Shown: piece after piece, positions 57,012 through 64,000 of the stretch | Layout of the letters: each line of letters starts with the position of its first letter | Position numbering within the stretch: the stretch's first letter is position 1 | NCBI GenBank assembly: GCA_030762175.1 | Contig: CM060833.1 | Span: 158,159,501 to 158,223,500, forward strand | Source of the DNA: Metallyticus violacea | Lineage: Eukaryota > Arthropoda > Insecta > Mantodea > Metallyticidae | Direction of reading: 5' to 3' | Length of the DNA stretch: 64,000 bases | Program-made: the position numbers and the translations under genes | The notes under the pieces: generated by a model | What the model was told of the DNA's origin: nothing | Databases searched by the model: none | The model's input: only the letters and a program-made list of their open reading frames with translations

Positions 57012-58877
57012 GTTTCTAAACTTCCTCTAACTTAAACAGCTTTATGCTGGAAATAAGAGTCGACCATAACAACTTAATATTATTTTACTTTAGTAAATCA
57101 ATCTATCAGCTGTTTTGACAATTCAAGACAGTTGTTTCAAATTTTATACTTCAATGTAAAGTGTAATTTCATATTTTATTTGCTTCTTTTATCTACTTTC
57201 AGTACCAATCTTGTGTGCTCCGAATGCTTGAAAAACAAGAAAATTGATACCCTTTATTTGACAATTCCTTTCAGGGTTTTTCTTTTAGTTTCTACTGTTA
57301 CAAATTTAATTCATTCGTCTTTTATGAATGTTCAGCGTTTACTGTGAAACGGCTCTCTCAAATATAAGAGATGATAATAAATAATAATTGTGACTGCTTA
57401 TCATAACCACGTCGAGAAGTCGCATTTTCCATTCCAGTCAGTAATTTTACAAACTTTGTCTGGATATTGGAAACTGCCTGCATCGTCACCTTTAATTACT
57501 GACATTAAAGGAGATTGTATTTGAATACTTCCAGGTTTAATAACTCATCCTCATCTGTAGAGATAGGGTTCTGGGCCTATTCTGGATCACATGAACCTCA
57601 CTAGACACGGATGTACTATATAGTTTAACTAAAAGGCAAGGTGTCATCATTAGACATCTCACGACAGACGGTAAACAACGGATGCGGACCCTGCCTGAAG
57701 CAGGACTCGAGCCAGTGAGCCTCCTACACGCCACAGCGATCCAGAAACAGCTTCAGTTTCCAAATTCTGCATTTTTCTCCCAAGAGCCGAGGGGGGGGGG
57801 GGAGAACACGTGGCATGTGGCACCAAGAGTCAAGAAAACCTGCACGCGTGATCGCTGTCATGTAACAAAATGCAAAGAAAAGACAGTCTCAATAAGAACT
57901 TCTAAAGACGTATCCACAGATAGCATTTGATCAAAATATACGAAAGCATTATCATCAATACATTCAAGCATTCGTTTTATTTATATATTTATATATTTAT
58001 TTTTTGTTTTGTTTTGATATACATGTAGAAATATTCGCCTAACCTTTTGTAGGGCATTTGTTGGAAAGGGAGAATCGGATCGGAAATTATGAAATCTAGT
58101 TCTTTCTTGCTGTTTTAATACATTTCTTTGTTTACATTAGTTTTGGTTTGAGGGACTTTTAAATGATCGTTCAGATTCGAGCCTTGTCCAACACGGCGTG
58201 ACCAGCGATGCTCTTTTGTGGCGCAATTGTAAATAATTTTCAAATGAAAATTTAATTCATATTTGAAGGCAAATATATATTTTGCATTTGGATAAAGATT
58301 TTTACTTTTGGTTTTAAAAACACCACCCTCAAGCTCAGAAAATTTGTTATAAAGGCATTTTTATTTTGCAAGATAGGCCGCTTGCTTATGATTCACTTTA
58401 TTGCAGTGCCATAAATTATCATGACACAGTTTCAACAAGACGACAATGGGACAACCAATTTGCCCTGAAAGTAACTTGAACCCCAACAAACTGTGCCGAA
58501 AACAATGAACAAACGATTTATAACAGCCTAACAATAGAAATGTTCCAAGTTCCTTGCTTTCAGTATTACTTGTGAGCTTTTCGTTTTGAGTGCCTCGTGT
58601 TGTTATAAATTGTACATTCAACATATTTTAGGTGTTTTTTCATTGCTGTTTAAACTTTAAATTATTCAGTCATTAATCGGTTATATTTTAAGCATAGTTC
58701 TTCTTAAAATTATAGCATTAACAGTGAATGGAAGGACCAGTGCTGCTTTATTGAAACAAATGAAAACGCCTGTGTTTATTGTGTAATGCTAGCGTTTCTG
58801 TTCCTAAAAGAAATAATAGAGAAACATAATTTTAAGTGAGAAATATAATTTCATATGTTTTTAAAATCTAGATGATG

Positions 58878-58910
<33 letters not shown>

Positions 58911-60027
58911 CGTCGTAGTAGTGTCGAAATAGTAGAATCGTAACATGGCGCCCGTTTATCCGTAGTTATCAACTGGATAGTGGATAGCCCTGATTCAGAG
59001 GTATAGGAGTTGTAAAAGAGTCCGTTTTTTCGTTTTACATTTTTTCTTACACAGTTGGCATTCAAAATATTACACAAGAAGTCGTTTCTATCCAATTTTC
59101 TTCAGATGTTCAAAATATAACCAGACAATATTTACAAAAGCGTATAATATGATACTCAGAACAATTAATTACTACTCTACGCAAAATTCTTATCCACTTA
59201 ACAACAATAAAAGCATGTACAGCAGTTATATCTCTACTTTGGACACGCATTATTAACAACAAAGTTAACTTTGAGGGTTACAATCACGTTACAATCTTGT
59301 TCTGGGCACCTGTTCAGTTGTTTCATGCATATGCATTGTAAATCAAGGAAAAGAAATTAGCGTAAATGCTCGAAGCTTGATAACGCAAAGTTCACGCCAT
59401 AATCAATGATTTAAATAATTCAGCACAAGCCTTTCCAGTGATTAGTAAAACATACGACACCATACGTATCTTTCCCGGGGTAAAATATACTACTTGTTGA
59501 TGAACAATGCTATAAATTATGTTTAAGAATTAAATTCGATGCCACGAATATGCAAATCGCGCAATCTCCTTCCTCAATCCCCGAGATAGAACTCGAAATT
59601 GTGAGTGAAATTTATTTGTTCAATCATAATTCCAGTGGCGCCCAGTTTCTATTCGCCATCGCGAACGTCAACCTCAAGAGCGGACAAAAAAAAAATAATT
59701 GGCAGAGGTAGTGCAAAATTGGAAGCAGTAGTTGGCACAAATGGAAGTATTTACAAATAATGGGAAGATGGTAAATAATTTCGTAGATATTCACAAATTT
59801 ACCTATTTCAAAAGAGGATATAAATCTAGAAATACCGGACTTAAGTTATAAGCGCTAATAAGCTCAAATTCGCGTGTACTTACTTTCAGGAAATGCTAAA
59901 ATTGTCGCTTTTTCTCTCATCTAACCTCCCCCCCTTTTTATCGAAAAATCACTTTAAGTTCCGTCTCTAATATTTCTAATTTCATTCTGATATCCCCAAA
60001 CTCGTTATTTTCTTGGCGAACACTCAT
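57012..60027. other. Spacer, 3 kb, nothing confirmed
   Basis: No gene recognised. A G run sits at 57790-57801, and an ATT microsatellite at about 58874-58908. On the minus strand near 57705-57716 GGCTCGAGTCC resembles a pol III B box, but no matching A box was convincing. Confidence 0.4.
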
Positions 60028-60259
60028 TTTTTTAATTTATTTACGGACGCTCTTTAACATCTCAGGTCATCAGCGTCCCATTTAATTCACGGCGTGAAAC
60101 GGCCGATAAATTTTGCTCAGAGGCCTCTCTTTCAGGCTTGAGGTTCTTTATCGTGCCGTAAATGTACGACACGGGACCAACGGCTTTACTTCGCTTCCGA
60201 AGGAAGCCATACTTAGGATTTTTACGCCCGAAAAAAATCCACCGAACCTGGCCGGGTCG
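60028..60259 (-). repeat. SINE A, truncated in the head
   Basis: Minus-strand copy with complete tail and body, ending at CCCGGCCAGG next to the B-box position, as in the copy at 34413-34640. No clear target-site duplication was found. Confidence 0.88.
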
Positions 60260-61161
60260 AAGGTTCAAGATTTGCACCACTTTTTGTCTAGTTTTTCCTT
60301 TGTTTTTGCAGATATTTTTAGTTTTGGGCTGAGTCAGTAGGTTAAACTTTATCGCAACATAGTGTATTGCAGTTCTGAAAAAGGAAATAAATTAGGAATG
60401 CTTTTAAAAAAATTCCCTGCGCACAGGTCGTTTACACATAAAAATACATTGCTCTAGAGTCAACTGTCTAACCATCTTCACGACTGATTATATCTGCCGT
60501 GTGACATCCGCAGGGAATGAGTTCAGAAAGCAATCTCAAGGTCACGGACAAGCATGGGGCGCTGCAGGCTGTGGTATGGCTGGTAGTAGAGATATAAAAC
60601 ACCGCGGAGGGAATACATTTTATAACAAGATTATTATCAATTCAAATCATTAAGGTTTAGCATCGGAAATAAAAATAACAAAAAAAAAAAAAGCTTAATT
60701 TTACACCACTATGGAAATAAACATATAAATATCACTGCAAAACACACCTGTTACAAATTAACAGACTAACAAAATGATTCTATCGTCGTATTGACAATTA
60801 TTTACATCACAGCTGATGAATTGTTGGAAAAAGGAGCTATAGTAAGTAAATAAATGTGGGCTAAGATACATAAAATATGATTAAAGATAAAGGAAACCAT
60901 TACTTAAACAGCTAAATTCTGAATGTCTTAGAAAGAACAAAAGGGGATTAACATTTAATAGAAAAAAACTAAGAACAAATCAGCATTATATAACATGACA
61001 CAACTAATTCATATAATTAAACGAAATGAAGTAAAGGCCTAACAAATCTTGTTAAGGACAAAAGCCTTCTATTCCTGCCTCATTTCACTTACTAGGTGAA
61101 CCAGTCCAAGCGGCCAGTAAGTTCTACGCTACTCTAATTTGATTTATATATAACTCTCAAC
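60260..61161. other. Spacer, nothing recognised
   Basis: AT-rich, no supported feature. Confidence 0.4.
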
Positions 61162-61172
61162 TTGACCTAAAA

Positions 61173-61432
61173 CCACCACAAGTGGCCGAGGCGTGAAAGG
61201 GAGGTTTGGGGTTTGAATCCCGCCAGGACCGTCCTACCTGACAGGTTTTTTCCAGGTTTTCCTCAGTCCTCATAAATGACAAATGCCGAGGAGATACCCT
61301 AAATTTAGGTCTGGAACGATTCCTTCCTTAAAAAAAACCCATGCCCAATATATCATCTCATGTATCATCAGTGTTCACCGCCTATGGTGCCTCATTAGTA
61401 AAAATGGGTGTTAAACACTATTAAATAAAAAA
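61173..61432 (+). repeat. SINE B, head partly deleted
   Basis: Plus-strand copy whose head lacks about 20 bp between GGCCGAGG and GGGAGG, with B box GGTTTGAATCC. TTGACCTAAAA (61162-61172) and TTGACCAAAA (61433-61442) flank it, a target-site duplication with one indel. Confidence 0.88.
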
Positions 61433-62344
61433 TTGACCAAAACACTCTGACTATACATAACTTTTCACCTAAGTCTTTACTAAGTCCTTCTACAGGTGTC
61501 TCCATAAAGTCTTATTTCAGGTTACTCTGCTATGGTCTTGCATCGACCTGCCTCTTCTTCTGCTTCTGGTGTAAGGGCCCCACATCTTCATCGCATATGC
61601 CCAACTGCTCCGCTGAAGACTCCCGACATAGCCATCCCAGCTTTATTGAGACAGCAAATCTCCTCCTTCAAGTCGTTCAGGCCTGTCCGTTTCCTCAGGT
61701 CGGTGTTGTACACTCTGTCTCGAAGTGAAACACTTAGCACCTTACACTCCATTTCTCTGGCACACTTGAGTTGTGTTCATTGTCTTGTTAGTTAGGCATC
61801 ATTTGTGGCAACCCTACATGAACACGGAGAACACACAGCTTTCCAATAACTAAGCTAGATTTCGGCTGAGCATTGTGTCCTGTAGGATGAACTTGCGCCT
61901 CCAGAATATACTACAAGAAGGACACTCTTCTTTATATTTATTTTCCGCCTTCTTTTGCCAGATAAACATAATCTGATACATATGCAATATTTCTTCATTC
62001 CTTTCATTGGAATTTCAGATCTATTTTGACTTTTAAAATTTTCTGCTTCAAGGAACTTGTTTGCTTTTTGTAGATAGCTCTTGGAGCATACTTTCCAATT
62101 CTATTGCTGATTTGGAAAACAGGATGATGTCGTCTGCAAAATTAGGTTTGTTACACTCTTGCCATTTTTATTAACCCCATGTTCTCCTGTCCACTCTAAC
62201 CTTCTAAACACATAGGATGCCAAAATATGTACACACATTTCAAGCAAAGAAAATACTGTGTTAACATAAAAAAAACTGAATTCACACAAACAGAAAATGA
62301 TGAGCACTAATCATCTTAGACATTTACAGTTACAACAGTTGCTC

Positions 62345-62652
62345 AAAATCAGCGTCGATACATTTCTGAGTACGTTGAATTACTAATTGAGCAACGTTTG
62401 CGAAAGTTCCTCAGCGATTGCAGCACAGGCCGTTTCAATTTCTTCCAGAAGCGCTGCCAGTGTAACTGGTTTTCTACAGTATACGTTTCCATGAGTCTCA
62501 AATTTGTCTCGAATGCACGCAATTGTTACTCGCGTTGGCGATTCTGATCTGTACACACGTCTCCATTGTCTTTGAACTTCAACAACATTCTCGGTTTTCC
62601 AATACCGCTTCAAAATTACTTACCGCTGTTCAAGCGACAATCTTGGCTTCAT
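62345..62652 (-). pseudogene. DUF4817-type transposase with core deleted
   Basis: From ATG at 62652 the minus strand reads KPRLSLEQR and a stop, then KRYWKTENVVEVQRQWRRVY and IRDKFETHGNV, the N-terminal domain. It passes without a frame change to KPVTLAALLEEIETACAAI and EELSQTLLN, which resembles the C-terminal region, and in another frame QRTQKCIDADFEQLL, the usual end. About 200 residues with all three catalytic aspartates are missing at the join. Confidence 0.72.
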
Positions 62653-63004
62653 TTTGTTATAGAAACGCTAGCATAACATGTGAGTCACATCTGTTTACAG
62701 AACATCATTTGATAATCTTGGCATCATTTGCTTATTGTTGATTTACCTGTCACGTAACAACGCTATCATAATGTAATGTGAATCACATTTGTTTACAGAA
62801 CATCATCGATAATCTTGGCTTCAATTTGCTCATTGTTGATTTACCTGTCACATAGAAACGCTAGCATAACGTAATGTGAGCCACATCTGTTTACAGAACA
62901 TCATACGATAATCCTGGCTTCATTTGTTCATTGTTGATTTACCTCTCACGTAGCAACGCTAGCATAACGTAATGTGAGTCACATCTGTTTACAGAACATC
63001 ATAC
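62634..63004 (-). repeat. 97-bp tandem repeat, about four units
   Basis: CGCTAGCATAACGTAATGTG recurs at 62666, 62761, 62859 and 62957 (spacing 95-98 bp). Each unit also has ACATCTGTTTACAGAACATC and a segment TCTTGGCTTCA, which in the minus orientation is the start codon region of the transposase. Confidence 0.88.
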
Positions 63005-63699
63005 TACACATTACTGTTGTTTTTCAGCCCAGTCTGCTCCGATCTTTATACATTTGCATTCACCGTCTTGATTTGCCGCTATTTTGTTCCACTGAATCAA
63101 AAGTTTTACTGTAGTCTACAAATGGGGTGTATAATTTCAGTTTTCATTAATTTTTTTTCCAGAATTGGTTTCAAGTCTGTAGGTAACCCGCAGTTCTAAG
63201 TTCTAAGCGGAAAACTGCTTGCTCTATTAGCTGACTTTCATTCGGACTTTTAGTTGGCCTATAATTTTTTTATTTATTTTAATTCTAAGTAAAATGAGCG
63301 TACTGTCTGCGCGTTTCTTCTGACCCCGTTATTTTATTGAAGAGCACAATAATAGGACCACGAGCTTGCCCTACTCCTCTTTTGAGATGTTCATTGCAGA
63401 TGACGTCCGCCCCGGGAGTCTTTCCATTTTTCAACCCGAATAATTCCGCCCTTTCTTCATTCTTTAGAATTCTTCAGAGCTGCTGCTGTGGGTTGCGACA
63501 GAAATCACTGTTTTTGTGGGGGAGCTTATAGATGTATTATATAACTCTTTGTAGAAATCTGTGGCGTGGATAATATATCTTCTGTTCTGGTTAACGTTGA
63601 TCGTTTTGATATTACCATGTTTTCCTCCATTCAGAGGCTCTGTTACTTTCGATGTTTCTATAATGGAACCCTAATCGTGTCTTCTAGGCACCGAAAAAG

Positions 63700-63872
63700 A
63701 CTATATATATATTTATATGTATATACCTTTATATAAATGTATAGGTATATATAATGTATATAAGAAAAATAAAAATAAAGCAACACTATTAACAATATAA
63801 AAAATTAACAGTAATTATAATAGTAGAAAAAGATAAAACACAAAGAAAAAGGCACACTTGAGATCGCTATAT
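63700..63872 (+). repeat. (TA)n-associated repeat, second copy
   Basis: A TA-rich run leads into AATAAAAATAAAG, AACACTATTAACAAT, AAGATAAAACAC and GGCACACTTGAGAT, in the same order as the minus strand of 34279-34400. Family unknown. Confidence 0.7.
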
Positions 63873-64000
63873 TTCGGACTTATGGAGTCCTTCTATCGCA
63901 AGAAGACAAGTGACGGTGATAAAAGTAAATTTTGAGTATCGAAGGTAACGTTATGCATGGAAACAGATGAAACTAAAAATGAGAGTGTGGGGAGAAAAAA
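63873..64000. other. Window end, unassigned
   Basis: May be the continuation of the preceding repeat. It contains GGACTTATGGAGTCC, a 15-nt imperfect palindrome. Confidence 0.4.

Larger units (their letters stand above)
62300..63004 (-). mobile_element. Internally deleted mariner-like element with tandem 5' repeats
   Basis: The element lies within the LINE on the minus strand. It begins with a tandem array of a ~97-bp unit (62634-63004), continues into a transposase start codon at 62652 and ends near 62345 with a C-terminal remnant. The catalytic middle is deleted. Exact ends and target-site duplication were not resolved. Confidence 0.65.
61450..63690 (-). pseudogene. RTE-type LINE reverse transcriptase, broken
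   Basis: Reading 3' to 5' on the plus strand, blocks come in reverse-transcriptase order: ATDFYKELYNTSIS (about 63565), LKNGKTPGADVICNEHL (about 63425), SQLIEQAVFR (about 63230), FVDYSKTFDSVEQ with the first catalytic D (about 63110), then VFRRLEW and GVNKNGKSVTNL (about 62200) and NFADDIILFSKSAIELE with the FADD box (about 62145-62095), and last AMECKVLSVSLRDRVYNTDL then LRKRTGLNDLKEEICC (61760-61650), the RTE-like C-terminal tail. Stops and frameshifts separate them. The mid-domain between the D and FADD blocks is replaced by another transposon (62300-63004), and the thumb is deleted. The endonuclease was not found. Confidence 0.82.

Noticed and set aside
57690..57730. A pol III B box (GGCTCGAGTCC, minus strand) of another SINE
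   Set aside because: No convincing A box at the right distance and no second copy in the window.

Overview
The window looks like intergenic DNA from an arthropod nuclear genome, probably an insect with a large, transposon-rich genome. It is AT-rich and packed with tRNA-derived SINEs, several kinds of mariner-like DNA transposon, LINE remnants, a Penelope-like element and microsatellites. I see no intact host gene, rRNA gene, true tRNA gene, bacterial operon or CRISPR array. Nearly every stretch with protein similarity is a broken transposase or reverse transcriptase. The species cannot be fixed by eye.

Two SINE families dominate. SINE A (about 290 bp) has a tRNA-like head with a GGTTCGAACCC B box and a tail ending in a hairpin-like segment and TAAATAAAT. 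SINE B (about 280-300 bp) has a Ser/Leu-tRNA-like A box (TGGCCGAGGTCGTTAAGG) and ends AACGGGCGTTAAACACC plus poly(A). Many copies have target-site duplications of 7-15 bp, which date insertions relative to one another and expose nested layers and very short 5'-truncated insertions (36 and 55 bp).

DNA transposons: six dead copies of one DD34D mariner family (1352-2624, 4959-5381, 11319-12511, 17013-17862, 21569-21995, 43825-45038), plus remnants of other mariner or mariner-like families at 9330-10275, 13860-15200, 16210-16650, 26405-27365, 38360-38810, 42515-43200, 53975-54665 and 62345-62652, and a Tc1-like scrap at 47600-47810. Retroelements: an RTE-type LINE on the minus strand (61450-63690), an R1/Jockey-like LINE end (36800-37255), a Jockey/CR1-like LINE end with a repeated 3' tail (49160-49898), and a Penelope-like 3' end with an inverted flanking copy (8056-8590).

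Layout: 1-13 kb mariner copies, a SINE dimer and the Penelope fragment; 13-24 kb SINEs and mariner relics; 24-34 kb a fold-back element, a mariner hit by SINE B insertions, and a nest of three SINE A copies; 34-43 kb mostly unexplained AT-rich DNA; 43-55 kb a mariner split by a SINE, a LINE end, a local tandem duplication and a CpG-rich patch; 55-64 kb SINE A copies and a LINE broken by a deleted transposon carrying a 97-bp tandem repeat. No genes appear to work together; the only plausible live functions are the internal pol III promoters of the youngest SINEs.
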